A stretch of 64,000 bases of DNA from Pseudomonas sp. 8Z (GTDB lineage Bacteria; Pseudomonadota; Gammaproteobacteria; Pseudomonadales; Pseudomonadaceae), in assembly GCF_902506535.1 (NCBI RefSeq), contig NZ_LR733825.1, positions 623,206 to 687,205 on the forward strand. Direction: 5' to 3'. The notes under the pieces were generated by a model that had not been told where the DNA came from, did not search any database, and saw only the letters and a program-made list of their open reading frames with translations. The position numbers were made by a program, and so were the translations under genes. This document shows positions 18,968-28,074 of the stretch, in pieces. The number at the start of each line of letters is the position of its first letter. Position 1 is the stretch's first letter.

Positions 18968-19953
18968 GTCACCCTCCTTACCATCAGGTGGGTGAGGGTC
19001 AGGCCCAGGGCGACGCTGCCGAAGGCGTAAAACAGCACCATGTTGCCGGTTGGGTCACCGAGCAGGAAGTGAAAATCGCGCGGCGAGTTGAGGTACATGT
19101 AGCCGAGGGCAAAGGGCACCAGCGAGGCGACGATCTTCGCCGAGGCGCGTGCCTCGGAGGTCTTGGCCTGGATCTTCAGGTGCAGTTCGTGACGGTCGCG
19201 CAGGGTAGCCGACAGGCGATCCAGCGTTTCGCCCAGGCGGCCACCGGCTTCCTGGTTAATGATCAGAATGACCGCGAAGAAACGGTACTCGTTGAGCGGG
19301 ATACGCTTGGCCGAATCCTGCATGGCCTGGCGCAGCGGCACGCCCAGGCGCAACCAGTTGTCGATCAGGGCAAACTCCACCGACAGCGGCCCGGCCAGGT
19401 TCGGCGCCACCAGGGCAAAGGCGTTGCTTACCGGCACCCCTGCGCGGGCGGTGCGGGTGATGGCGTCGATGGCTTCGGGCAGGCTCTGCTTGAGCTCGGC
19501 CAGGTGTTTGGCCAAGCCCTTGTTGTAGCCCACGCTCGCCAGCACAGCGAAGAACACCAGCGTCATCAGCAAGCTGGCCAACACCGGCAGCGGCGTTTCA
19601 CGCCCCAGCAGCACGCCGCCGATCAGGCTGGCCAGCGCGGTCAGAGCCACGCGCATGGTCAGGCTCTGGCGCCAGCCGAGTACGCTGATGCCCAGCCAGA
19701 TGCGAGCGATATGCGGGCCTAGCACGGGTAAATCGGCAAAGGGCGCTTGCTGCATCTCGCGCAGGATGCCGTCGACCGACATCTGCGGGCTGTGTTTGAT
19801 CGCCTCGCCGACGAGCTCACCCTTGAGTTTTGCCAAGCGCTGCAGCACGGCTTTGTTTGGCACGTTGCGGCGGCGCAGGCTGCGTACTGCCAGCACCGCG
19901 AGCACCACGCCCGCGAATACCAGCAGGGTCAGCAGATCGAGTACGGCGTCCAT
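18964..19953 (-). CDS. tadB: Tad inner-membrane platform protein TadB (T2SS-F family)
   Basis: 329 residues with the same family layout as TadC: an N-terminal helix (LLTLLVFAGVVLAVLAVRSL), mid membrane segments, the T2SSF domain (LPEAIDAITRTARAGVPVSN, followed by INQEAGGRLGETLDRLS) and C-terminal helices. It overlaps the tadA stop by one base (TGATG) and tadC by four. It acts with TadC as the membrane platform of the pilus machine. Confidence 0.92.
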   Translation of the reverse strand: MDAVLDLLTLLVFAGVVLAVLAVRSLRRRNVPNKAVLQRLAKLKGELVGEAIKHSPQMSVDGILREMQQAPFADLPVLGPHIARIWLGISVLGWRQSLTMRVALTALASLIGGVLLGRETPLPVLASLLMTLVFFAVLASVGYNKGLAKHLAELKQSLPEAIDAITRTARAGVPVSNAFALVAPNLAGPLSVEFALIDNWLRLGVPLRQAMQDSAKRIPLNEYRFFAVILIINQEAGGRLGETLDRLSATLRDRHELHLKIQAKTSEARASAKIVASLVPFALGYMYLNSPRDFHFLLGDPTGNMVLFYAFGSVALGLTLTHLMVRRVT

Positions 19954-21317
19954 CAGATCTGCCCTTCGAACAAGTGGGCATGCTCGTTGTAGAAGTGCGG
20001 GCGCTGACCACTGGACACGTACTGGCCGACCAGGCGCCCCTGAGCATCGACGCTGTGGGTCTTGAAGGCGAACAGCTCCTGGGTCTGGATGACGTCATTC
20101 TCCATGCCACAGACCTCGGTGATCGAGACGATACGGCGGCCACCATCGCGCTGACGTTCGACCTGCACGATAAGGTTCACGGCGCTGGCGATTTGTCGGC
20201 GGATCGCCTCCAACGGCAATTGCATGCTGGCCATCATCACCATGTTTTCCAGACGCATGATGGCGTCGCGTGGGGTGTTGGCGTGCACCGTACAGAGTGA
20301 ACCGTCGTGGCCAGTGTTCATCGCCTGAAGCATGTCGAAGCACTCGCCACCGCGTACCTCGCCGAGGATGATGCGATCGGGGCGCATACGCAGGGCGTTG
20401 CGCACCAGGTCGCGCTGGTCGACCTTGCCGGTGCCCTCGGCGCTGACCGGGCGGGTTTCCAGGCGCACCACGTGAATCTGTTGCAGTTGCAGTTCGGCCG
20501 CGTCTTCGATGGTGATGACCCGGTCGTCGTTGCTGATGTTCTGCGACAGGGCGTTGAGCAGGGTGGTTTTACCCGCACCCGTACCGCCAGAAACGATGAT
20601 GTTGAGACGCGCGATCATGGCGCGGCGCAGCACCTCGACCATCTCGCCCGACAGCGCGCCGCGTTCGGCGAGAATTTCCAGCGACATGTTGCGGCGCATG
20701 AACTTACGGATCGAGATGCTGGTGCCGTCGATGGCCAGCGGGTAAGTGATGACGTTGACCCGGCTGCCGTCGGCCAGGCGCGCGTCGACCATCGGGTGGC
20801 TTTCGTCGATACGGCGGCCCACGGCGGCGGCAATACGCTGCGCGGTGTTGAGTACGTGTTCTTCGTCAACGAAGGTGATCGGCGACAGCTCCAGCTTGCC
20901 GTAGCGCTCGACGAACACTTGCCCGGCACCATTGACCAGGATGTCGTTGACCGAGTCGTCGTGCAGCAACGGCTGAATCGGGCCAATGCCGATCATCTCG
21001 TTGAGCATTTCCTCGGCAATGGCTTCCTCTTCCTGCCGTGACAGTTGCAGGCGGTTGTCATCGCAGATGCGCCGGATCAGCGATTCGATCTGCACGCGCA
21101 GCTTGTCGCGCCCCATGGCGGCGGCCTTGAGTGGGTCGATCTGGTCGTACAGATAGCCACGGATCAGCTTGCGGTTCTGTGTGCTGGCGTTGTCTACCGG
21201 CTTGGCTGAGGCGCCACGCTGCACGCTGGTGGCACGCACCTCCTGCTGCGCGGGCTGCGGCTCGCTTTGCGCCTGTTGGCGCAGTTCGCGATTCTTTTGC
21301 GGATGACGGATAAGCAT
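19953..21317 (-). CDS. tadA: Tad pilus ATPase TadA/CpaF
   Basis: 454 residues from the ATG at 21317; the frame stays open further upstream but that part overlaps tadZ and is not family-like. A Gln-rich N-terminal linker is followed by the VirB11/CpaF domain. Walker [20 protein letters not shown] is near residue 242, the Asp box [11 protein letters not shown] follows, and Walker B with the VirB11-type Glu ([14 protein letters not shown]) is near 319. It is the hexameric cytoplasmic ATPase that powers Tad pilin assembly. Confidence 0.95.
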   Translation of the reverse strand: MLIRHPQKNRELRQQAQSEPQPAQQEVRATSVQRGASAKPVDNASTQNRKLIRGYLYDQIDPLKAAAMGRDKLRVQIESLIRRICDDNRLQLSRQEEEAIAEEMLNEMIGIGPIQPLLHDDSVNDILVNGAGQVFVERYGKLELSPITFVDEEHVLNTAQRIAAAVGRRIDESHPMVDARLADGSRVNVITYPLAIDGTSISIRKFMRRNMSLEILAERGALSGEMVEVLRRAMIARLNIIVSGGTGAGKTTLLNALSQNISNDDRVITIEDAAELQLQQIHVVRLETRPVSAEGTGKVDQRDLVRNALRMRPDRIILGEVRGGECFDMLQAMNTGHDGSLCTVHANTPRDAIMRLENMVMMASMQLPLEAIRRQIASAVNLIVQVERQRDGGRRIVSITEVCGMENDVIQTQELFAFKTHSVDAQGRLVGQYVSSGQRPHFYNEHAHLFEGQI

Positions 21318-21330
21318 GCGCGAAGTCCTC

Positions 21331-22551
21331 TCAGGCCGCTTGGCGGTTGAGCACGCGCTTGAGGCGCGAGAGCAGGTTGCTGGTAGCGACCGTGGTGCGT
21401 TTGGGGGTGTGTCCGGTGGCCAGGTCAGCCAGATCCTGCAGGGCCAGTTGCAGCGCCGGCGCGCCATTGAGGTTCAGCGAGCCAGTGAGCAGGCTGCCCG
21501 CCAGGGCCGATCCTGCGTGCGGCAATTGCAGATCGATACGGCGTTCGATGAAGTCTTCGAACTGGCTGCGCTCGACCACACCTGCTTGGTTGCCACGGGC
21601 AGCGTTGGCCACCACCAACAGGTGCTGACCGTCGCTTTCATCACCGATCTCGCGAAGCAAACGGTGCAGATTGCGCGCATCCTGCACGGTCAGGTCGGTG
21701 AGTAGAATCCGCGTCTGTGCGTGGGCCAGCACGTCGAGGGTGCCGTGCGGGCGACCGGCCGGCAGATCCCAGATCACCTGATTGAACATATGGCAGAGGT
21801 TGGCGCCAAGAAACAGCAGGTGCTCGGCGCTGAAGTTCTGCTCAGGACGCAGTGTCGGCGCTTGAGCCAGCAGGTGCAGGCGCTCGTTGATCTGACCCAT
21901 GGCGCGTTGCAGCAAGCGGCTGTCGATCTCGCCGCTGCTCAGCGCGCCAGCCAGGCCCGCATCGCCTTCGTAGCCCAGCAGCAGGCTCTGGTCACCGTTA
22001 TGGCGGTCGAAATCGACCACGGCGCTGGCCATATGCCGATCCAGCGAGAGAATCTGCGCCAGGCCGGCCACCACAGTGCTCACACCGCAGCCACCAGAGG
22101 CGCCGCTGACGGCGATGGTGCGGCCACTGCGCGCGCCATGGCTGGTGGCTTGGCCCGCGCGGGCACGGCCCAGGGTCGCCGCCAGCAGATCCAGCGTCAC
22201 GGGTTTGGCCAGGTAATCGAACACGCCGCTGTGCAGTAGGTTGCGGTACAGGTCAACGTCCTGCTTGCTGCCGATGGCGACGATGTGACAGGCCGGATCG
22301 CAGACCGCGCCCAACTCGGCCAGCGACTGCAGCGGCATGGCATCGCCATCGATGTCGACGAGCAGCACCTGTGGCGGCGGGTTGTTGCGGCTCCAGGCAA
22401 TGGCGGCAGCGATGCCGCCGGCGCACGCCAGGCTGGCATCCTGGCCGAGACGCTGCAGTTGCTCGCCGAAGCGCCCGGCTTCCTCGCTGGTGGCGGCGAA
22501 TAGCATCAGGTTGGACGAGTCGTTGTTGAGCGTTTGCGTAGTGTCGTTCAT
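21331..22551 (-). CDS. tadZ: TadZ/CpaE-like pilus localisation protein
   Basis: 406 residues. The N-terminal 130 residues form a receiver-like fold (VLLVDIDGDAMPLQSLAELG; lysine and proline retained in FDYLAKPVTL). The rest is a MinD/ParA-type domain (AVSGASGGCGVSTVVAGLAQ) in which the deviant Walker A lysine is missing: the loop reads SGGCGVST where canonical members have KGGxGKT. TadZ proteins position the Tad machine at the pole and atypical P-loops are known in the family. The gene precedes tadA by 13 bp. Confidence 0.9.
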   Translation of the reverse strand: MNDTTQTLNNDSSNLMLFAATSEEAGRFGEQLQRLGQDASLACAGGIAAAIAWSRNNPPPQVLLVDIDGDAMPLQSLAELGAVCDPACHIVAIGSKQDVDLYRNLLHSGVFDYLAKPVTLDLLAATLGRARAGQATSHGARSGRTIAVSGASGGCGVSTVVAGLAQILSLDRHMASAVVDFDRHNGDQSLLLGYEGDAGLAGALSSGEIDSRLLQRAMGQINERLHLLAQAPTLRPEQNFSAEHLLFLGANLCHMFNQVIWDLPAGRPHGTLDVLAHAQTRILLTDLTVQDARNLHRLLREIGDESDGQHLLVVANAARGNQAGVVERSQFEDFIERRIDLQLPHAGSALAGSLLTGSLNLNGAPALQLALQDLADLATGHTPKRTTVATSNLLSRLKRVLNRQAA

Positions 22552-22628
22552 GTCACGAGTCTCTTTGCTTCGGGGCTATATCCGCGTGTTCGGTCAGGGT
22601 GTGCAACGGCTGACGCGGATATGGCTGT

Positions 22629-23279
22629 TCAGTCCTGGAAGTCGATGTCGAGCAGTTCGCGGACGTCGTCGTCGTGGTAGCGGCCCACGGCGTTCACCGC
22701 GCCGATGCCATCGCCACCATCGAGCGCTTGCGGACGCACCAGGTCGCGCGGGTCGGACACCATGGCAGCGATATTGGCGCGGTTGGCGCAACCCAACGTA
22801 CCAATGGCCTGATAGGGCTTGACCGTCCAGGCGTCGGGGTTGGCGATGCTGCAGTCCGGCACCTTGACCACCAATGCCTCGGAGACCACCTGCAGATCCC
22901 ATTCGCCGGCTTGCGGAGCTTCAAGCCGCGACGGCATGACGATCACCTGCTCGCTAACCGCACCCTGGGCGCGCAGCACATCAGCCAGGCGCTGTGCCAG
23001 GCGCTCGCCAGACGGCGTGTACGGCTGCAGGGTGAGGGTTTGTTGGCGCAGCCGACCTTGAGCGCGCAACAGCGTGTTGAGGTTGGCCAGCGACTCGGCG
23101 GTGAAGCTGCCGCTGCCATTGGCCTTGAGCGAGGCGACCAGCGCTGAGGGCGCAACTTTGACGGGTTCAATCTCGCTGAACGGCGCGAAGCGCTGCTCAC
23201 GTAGCTGATTCACGTGGCGGTCGCATCCGCTCAGCAGCAGGGCGAGTGCCAGTAGGGAGAGCAGGGGACGGACGGGCAT
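22629..23279 (-). CDS. CpaD-like pilus assembly lipoprotein
   Basis: 216 residues. A lipoprotein signal is clear (LLSLLALALLLSGC). The body matches the CpaD family by order of features: a BON/OmpA-like region (TLQPYTPSGERLAQRLADVL) and a C-terminal part with the conserved cysteine segment PDCSIANPDAWTVKPYQAIG followed by LGCANRANIAAMVSDPRDLV. CpaD is an outer-membrane-associated Tad component. It lies 10 bp downstream of the secretin gene and is separated from tadZ by 77 bp. Confidence 0.85.
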   Translation of the reverse strand: MPVRPLLSLLALALLLSGCDRHVNQLREQRFAPFSEIEPVKVAPSALVASLKANGSGSFTAESLANLNTLLRAQGRLRQQTLTLQPYTPSGERLAQRLADVLRAQGAVSEQVIVMPSRLEAPQAGEWDLQVVSEALVVKVPDCSIANPDAWTVKPYQAIGTLGCANRANIAAMVSDPRDLVRPQALDGGDGIGAVNAVGRYHDDDVRELLDIDFQD

Positions 23280-23289
23280 GGCGGGGTCC

Positions 23290-24810
23290 TCAGTACAGGT
23301 AGCCGGCGGTGGCCTGGGGCGGAATCATGGTGTCCAGTGCGCGGATACCGCGCCCTGGCGATTGCAGCGTGCCAGCGGCCGTTGGCTCGACCACGTAGGC
23401 GGTGGCGATGATCACCAGTTCACTGTCGCTCTGCTCGCTGGTCTCGGTCTCGAACAGGCGGCCAAGCAGCGGCAGGCTCTTGAGGCCCGGCACGCCGATG
23501 ACCTGCTGGTTGATGCTGCTGCGCAGCATGCCGGCCAAGGCGAAGCTCTGCCCGCTGGCCAGCTCCACCGTGGTATCGGCGCGGCGCACCTTGAACGCCG
23601 GGATGGTGAAGCCGTCCAGGGTCACGGCGCCTTCGTCGGACAGGTCGCTGACTTCCGGGGCCACGTGCAGGCTGATGCGGTTGGGCGACAGCAGGGTCGG
23701 GGTCATCCGCATGATCACGCCGTACTGCTTGAAGTCGATGTTCACGCTGTTGTTGACGAAGGTGACGATGGGCACCTCGCCACCGGCAGCGAAACCGGCG
23801 GTTTCACCGGACATGGCGGTCAAATTCGGCTCGGCCAGGATGGTCGCCAAGCCATCATCGGACAGCGCGGTCAGCAGGCCGCCCACGGTGACTGAACCAT
23901 TGCGGTGGAAACCGCCAGCCACGGCATTGGTTACCGTGCCACCGCTGAAGGCGCCTGTGCCTGCGTCGAACAGCGAGGCACCGTTGCGCATGAAGTAGTT
24001 GCCATCCTTGAGGGCGACATCCCAGTTCATACCCAGCGAAGAGGTCAGGCTGCGCGACACCTCGACGATTCGCACGCTGATATTGACCTGGGCAGACAGT
24101 TCCACCTTGAGCTGGTTGATCACTCGCGGTGCACCTTGGCCGCCGCCTTGCGGTTGCGGACGAGCGCCGCCACCGCCGCCCTGGCTGGAACTGGCGCCGA
24201 GGTTGGCTTCGACACTATCCATAACCTGCTTGGCTTGCTGCGGCGTACGCACGCTGCCGCGCACGATCAGGCTGCTGCCGGACGGTATGAACTCCACCTT
24301 GGCACCGGGGATTTCATTGGCAATCTGCTCGCTCAGGCGGGTGAGGGCGGCGCTATCAGGTTTGGCCTCCAGGCGCACGGCGGCAACGACTTCGTCATTG
24401 GCGTCCAGCGCGTAGAGGGTGGTGCTGCCGGGAATCTTGGCGAATACGAAAACGCTGCCCGGTGAAGCAACCTGGAAGCTGGCGACTTCCGGGTTGGCCA
24501 CCATGACGTTGGTGGCTTCGCGCGGCAGTTGCAGCAGACGGCCCTGGTTGAGCAGAAGTTTGACGGTTTCGGTTTCCTCGACGGTCCTCAGCCCCCGGCG
24601 CAGTTGACGCACCGTTGGTGCCGCCGGCTCGGTTACTTGGCCGTTTTGCTCGTAGTATTCGCGGGCAAACGCCAGGTCGAGGTCAGGGTTGTAAGCGTTG
24701 GGTTCCTCAGTCTTGCTATCGGCGGTATCCGAGGTCTCAGCATGAGCCAGCCCTGGGCTAGTGAGCAGGCAGGCCAGCGGCAAGGCCAAGTGTTTGAGCG
24801 CGAACTTCAT
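23290..24810 (-). CDS. rcpA: Tad outer membrane secretin RcpA/CpaC
   Basis: 506 residues with a Sec signal (LPLACLLTSPGLAHA). The N0-type domain (RLLQLPREATNVMVANPEVA) is followed by a BON/ring region (SGSSLIVRGSVRTPQQAKQV), a Gly/Gln-rich linker and the secretin domain (SVTVGGLLTALSDDGLATIL, then KSLPLLGRLFETETSEQSDS and ELVIIATAYVV). It forms the outer-membrane channel of the pilus. A short gap separates it from rcpC upstream. Confidence 0.93.
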   Translation of the reverse strand: MKFALKHLALPLACLLTSPGLAHAETSDTADSKTEEPNAYNPDLDLAFAREYYEQNGQVTEPAAPTVRQLRRGLRTVEETETVKLLLNQGRLLQLPREATNVMVANPEVASFQVASPGSVFVFAKIPGSTTLYALDANDEVVAAVRLEAKPDSAALTRLSEQIANEIPGAKVEFIPSGSSLIVRGSVRTPQQAKQVMDSVEANLGASSSQGGGGGARPQPQGGGQGAPRVINQLKVELSAQVNISVRIVEVSRSLTSSLGMNWDVALKDGNYFMRNGASLFDAGTGAFSGGTVTNAVAGGFHRNGSVTVGGLLTALSDDGLATILAEPNLTAMSGETAGFAAGGEVPIVTFVNNSVNIDFKQYGVIMRMTPTLLSPNRISLHVAPEVSDLSDEGAVTLDGFTIPAFKVRRADTTVELASGQSFALAGMLRSSINQQVIGVPGLKSLPLLGRLFETETSEQSDSELVIIATAYVVEPTAAGTLQSPGRGIRALDTMIPPQATAGYLY

Positions 24811-24854
24811 CTATCAAATTCTCTGTTGGCAGAAGGGGCTGAGCGTTAGGCGCT

Positions 24855-25772
24855 TCAAGGGGTACCGAACTGCACCGTGTTACTGGCGTCGCCGTGAAAG
24901 GTCTTGACGGGCGCGCGCTGGCCCGAGGGGGCGGCGACGCGGTACACGCTGGTGGTCTGCGCCAGGGTGGTGACACGACCGCTACCGACCTTGACTTGGC
25001 CATCACCGACTTCCTGGCTGCTGCGCAAAATCAGATTCAAGGTGCCGACTTGGCTGGCCAGGGCCAGTCGCTCGGCGTAGACGGGCGGTACTTCCAGTGT
25101 CACGGTCTGGGCCGAACGGCTGGGGTAGGCATCCGCGTTTTTCTTGCCGTTGGCAGGCTCGCTGGGACGCTGTTGCAGAGGGCTGCGGGTTTGGTTGTCG
25201 AGCGACAGTACGCGCACGTTTTGCAGCAGTGTCTGCGCGGCCAGGCGAGGCGCATTGCCAGCCTCGGCGCTACCTTGTTCATCACGCTCAAGGTTGAGCA
25301 TCACATCCACCCGATCACCGGAAGTGAGCATGCTGTGCTGACTGGCCGTCTGGTTGGTTGGCACGGTAATGGCGCGCATGCCGGGCGTGATTACGGTGGC
25401 GATGAAGCCGGGCTCATTAGGACGTACCACGATGCCATTGGTCAGCGGCGTTCCAGCGGTTATCGCATGGCGCACGCTGGCCCCGGTCAACTGGCTCGCG
25501 GCTTCACTGCCTCGTGTGTAATACAGGCGCTCATCGACTTGGCTATCGCTTGCTTTCCACTCCACGGCACCGGCATCGATGAATTCCCCCGGACGCAGAT
25601 CACGGCTGGCAACCAGCACCGCCGGATAAGTTGGCTTGGGCTTTTCGATAACGGGTTTCTCGACCACTGGCGGTGGTGGTGGCGGTGGAGTCAGCAGCAC
25701 GCGAGCCAATAAGGCTGCACTGCCGGCAACCAGCAGCGTGCCGGCCACAAGAAGGACGGAAGGGGTTTTCAT
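24855..25772 (-). CDS. rcpC: Tad periplasmic protein RcpC/CpaB
   Basis: 305 residues: an N-terminal membrane anchor (VLLVAGTLLVAGSAALLARV), a proline run, then an SAF-type domain (PAVLVASRDLRPGEFIDAGA) and the CpaB/RcpC domain (PGMRAITVPTNQTASQHSML, then SGDRVDVMLN). It is a periplasmic partner of the secretin. Downstream of tadV in the same direction, with a 14-bp gap. Confidence 0.92.
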   Translation of the reverse strand: MKTPSVLLVAGTLLVAGSAALLARVLLTPPPPPPPVVEKPVIEKPKPTYPAVLVASRDLRPGEFIDAGAVEWKASDSQVDERLYYTRGSEAASQLTGASVRHAITAGTPLTNGIVVRPNEPGFIATVITPGMRAITVPTNQTASQHSMLTSGDRVDVMLNLERDEQGSAEAGNAPRLAAQTLLQNVRVLSLDNQTRSPLQQRPSEPANGKKNADAYPSRSAQTVTLEVPPVYAERLALASQVGTLNLILRSSQEVGDGQVKVGSGRVTTLAQTTSVYRVAAPSGQRAPVKTFHGDASNTVQFGTP

Positions 25773-25786
25773 GGCGTGAACCGTGT

Positions 25787-26347
25787 CTAGGAATGAATGG
25801 GGACGAACAGTGTGTAGAGCGCACCAATGGCGATGGCCACGCCGTAGGGAATGCCTTGTGGAGGCTGTTCACTGAGCGCCACGGGAGGCGCAATCTTCAG
25901 CCGCGGGTAGGCGAGCGCCAGGCGTTGCCAGCGTAAGGCCAGCGCCTGTTCGATCAGGTTGAGCAAAGGCAGCCCCAGCGCGAGCAGACCACCCGCCAGG
26001 GCGGTGACGATGAGAAAGGCCATCTGATCCGTTTGACTCATCCATAAGCTCACTACCGCCACCAGTTTGATGTCGCCAGCACCGACCCGCCCAAGGCAGA
26101 ACAGGCCGAAGCCAATGACCAGCACCAGCACAGCGCCCAGTAGGCCGTAGGCAACCTGATCGAACAGCTCGGCGCTGCTCATCACGCCCCAGGGCCCGAA
26201 GCCAAGTACGGCGCTAATCGGCAGAACCAGCCAAAGCGCCAACAGCAGCAGGATCAGCAGGTTATGGATGCGCCGGTAGAGCAGGTCGGAGCCGACCACG
26301 AACAGCAGCGCCGGCAGCAGGACGATGATGATGAACAGATTGTCCAT
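25787..26347 (-). CDS. tadV: Prepilin peptidase TadV/CpaA (A24 family)
   Basis: 186 residues from the ATG at 26347. A polytopic membrane protein with the two aspartates expected of A24 leader peptidases: SDLLYRRIHN near the N-terminus and the GxGD signature GRVGAGDIKLVAVV. It would cleave Flp and the TadE/F pseudopilins after glycine. It directly follows flp. Confidence 0.93.
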   Translation of the reverse strand: MDNLFIIIVLLPALLFVVGSDLLYRRIHNLLILLLLALWLVLPISAVLGFGPWGVMSSAELFDQVAYGLLGAVLVLVIGFGLFCLGRVGAGDIKLVAVVSLWMSQTDQMAFLIVTALAGGLLALGLPLLNLIEQALALRWQRLALAYPRLKIAPPVALSEQPPQGIPYGVAIAIGALYTLFVPIHS

Positions 26348-26371
26348 GCCGCTCTCCAGCACTCGGCCCGC

Positions 26372-26572
26372 TTACTTGGTAGCGCCTGGGTTGTTGGTGT
26401 TGGTGATCTGGTCGGCGATCGAGGAGAAGCGCTCCTTGAGGGCGGTGACGAACACGCCGTCGGAGCCGAAAATGATGCCGATGGCAGCGGCCATGGCTGC
26501 GGCCAGAATGCCGTATTCGATGGCGGTGACGCCGCTTTCGTCGGCGAGGAATTGCTTGATGCGATTGGACAT
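26372..26572 (-). CDS. flp: Flp major pilin
   Basis: 66 residues, the usual Flp size. A short leader ends in ADESG, and the mature pilin would start VTAIEYGILAAAMAAAIGI, with the conserved Glu-Tyr pair at positions 5-6 after the cleavage site and a hydrophobic helix. First gene of the Tad locus, with its own 110-bp upstream region containing the conserved element. Confidence 0.96.
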   Translation of the reverse strand: MSNRIKQFLADESGVTAIEYGILAAAMAAAIGIIFGSDGVFVTALKERFSSIADQITNTNNPGATK

Positions 26573-26620
26573 GACAGCTCCGTCAGCTAAGGGCGAATGC
26601 GTGTTTCTAGGAGGCGCTAT

Positions 26621-26672
26621 TAAGAGTTGTTCTCAAATGCGAGGCAAGTGCGCTTTCATTAAGAATGCTTAA
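26621..26672 (-). promoter_or_regulatory. Conserved element upstream of flp (same as upstream of tadG)
   Basis: TTAAGAATGCTTAA at 26659-26672 and TAAGAGTTGTT at 26621-26631 repeat the arrangement before tadG. Read toward flp the site shows CTTAAGCATTCTTAATGAAA, two CTTAA half-sites 10 bp apart as expected for an OmpR-type regulator dimer, then a weak sigma-70 pair TTGCCT, 17 bp, CTTAAT. Probable main promoter of the Tad operon. Confidence 0.6.
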
Positions 26673-26682
26673 GGAAAAACCC

Positions 26683-28074
26683 TCAAAGCCCTGTTGGTAC
26701 TGGTTTGAGTTCCAGAGTCGCGATTAACCCTGGCTGGTTGTCGGCCAGTAGCAGGCGACCGCCGTGCAGGTCGCAAATGGCGCGGGTGAGGGTCAACCCC
26801 AAGCCGTTACCGGGCACGTTGCCGCTGGTATCGAGGCGACTGAAACGCTCCACGGCCTTGGCATTGAGTTCATGCGGGATACCTGGGCCGCGGTCAGCCA
26901 CGCTCAATGCCTGGCGCCCGACAAGATCGCTGGCTGTTAGCACGATAGGAGTGCCAATCGGCGCATACTTCAGCGCGTTGTCGAGCAAATTGGCCAGCGC
27001 CTGGAACAGCAGTGCGCGATCACCATAGAGGCTTAGTTCTGCTGGGCAGTCGATTTGCAGCGGGCAATCACGCTCCTCGGCCAGAGGCTGGTAATACTCG
27101 CGCACATCTTCCAGCAGCTCACTTGCGCTGATGCTTGCAAATTGGTGGGCGCAGCGCCCGGTTTCCACCTCACCGACCCGCATCACCGCGCGGAACAGGC
27201 TTTGAATGCGCTCGCTGTCTTGCACTGCGCGTAGCAACTCCTCGCGCGACTCGCCTTCAAGGCGCTCGCTGACACTGAGCAAGCGACTTTGCAGACGTGT
27301 CAGCGGGGTGCGCAATTCGTGGGCGATATGACTGGTGACCGTCCTCACTTCCTCCATCAACCGGTCGATCCGCTGCAGGCTCTGGTTGATCTCGCCACCT
27401 AGCTGATCGAACTCATCGCCGTCACGGGCGCTGGGCGCGCGAGCGCTGTGATCGCCGCTGGCGTAGCGGGAGAGGGCGTCACGTATGTGGTTGATGCGCG
27501 CGAGGTTGCGGCGGCTGAACGGCAAACTGATCAGCAAAATCAGCAGCAGCACCAGCAGCAGGCCGGCCCCAGCCATCAATGGGATGATGCGCGTGCGTTC
27601 CAGCATTGGGCGCAGATCATAGGCACTGAAATAGCGACCGCCATCGGCCAGCGGTACGAGCAGACCGAGAATGTCCAGTTCGCTGCCGTCGCTACTGTTG
27701 AGGGTGGCATGGCGCCAATTGCTGGTGCAGACGTCCTGGCAGGCCAGGCCGGGCAGTAACTGTGCATTGCCGTATAGGGCCTGGCCCTGGTGATCGACGA
27801 CGATTGCGTGGCGCTCCTTGCGGTTCTCGAACGGCTCGCGGTACTGCAAGGCTTTCACCACGTCCTCGGTTCGCAACAGGCGCCCGTGCATTTGCTGTGA
27901 GCGCACATCGTTGAGAATCATGTCGCGCACGTGGCTGCGCATGATCATTTCCAGCAGATGGTTGCTGAAAATGATCGATGCCAAGGCGATAAGCAGGCTG
28001 ATGAAGGCAATGGTGCACGCTTGCTGGAAATTGCTGGTGCTAAAGAGCTGCCTGAGGCTGAACACGTTAACCAA
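26683..28074 (-). CDS. Sensor histidine kinase (OmpR-system type)
   Basis: 463 residues. Membrane segments at about 19-37 and 163-184 bracket a periplasmic domain of about 125 residues that contains two cysteines (ACQDVC). A HAMP linker follows, then HisKA with phospho-acceptor His252 (HIAHELRTPLTRLQ) and HATPase boxes NLLDNALKYAP, DRGPGIP and GNGLGLTLT. Its start overlaps the response-regulator gene by 8 bp, so they form a co-translated pair. It ends 110 bp before flp. The signal sensed cannot be read from the sequence. Confidence 0.95.
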   Translation of the reverse strand: MVNVFSLRQLFSTSNFQQACTIAFISLLIALASIIFSNHLLEMIMRSHVRDMILNDVRSQQMHGRLLRTEDVVKALQYREPFENRKERHAIVVDHQGQALYGNAQLLPGLACQDVCTSNWRHATLNSSDGSELDILGLLVPLADGGRYFSAYDLRPMLERTRIIPLMAGAGLLLVLLLILLISLPFSRRNLARINHIRDALSRYASGDHSARAPSARDGDEFDQLGGEINQSLQRIDRLMEEVRTVTSHIAHELRTPLTRLQSRLLSVSERLEGESREELLRAVQDSERIQSLFRAVMRVGEVETGRCAHQFASISASELLEDVREYYQPLAEERDCPLQIDCPAELSLYGDRALLFQALANLLDNALKYAPIGTPIVLTASDLVGRQALSVADRGPGIPHELNAKAVERFSRLDTSGNVPGNGLGLTLTRAICDLHGGRLLLADNQPGLIATLELKPVPTGL

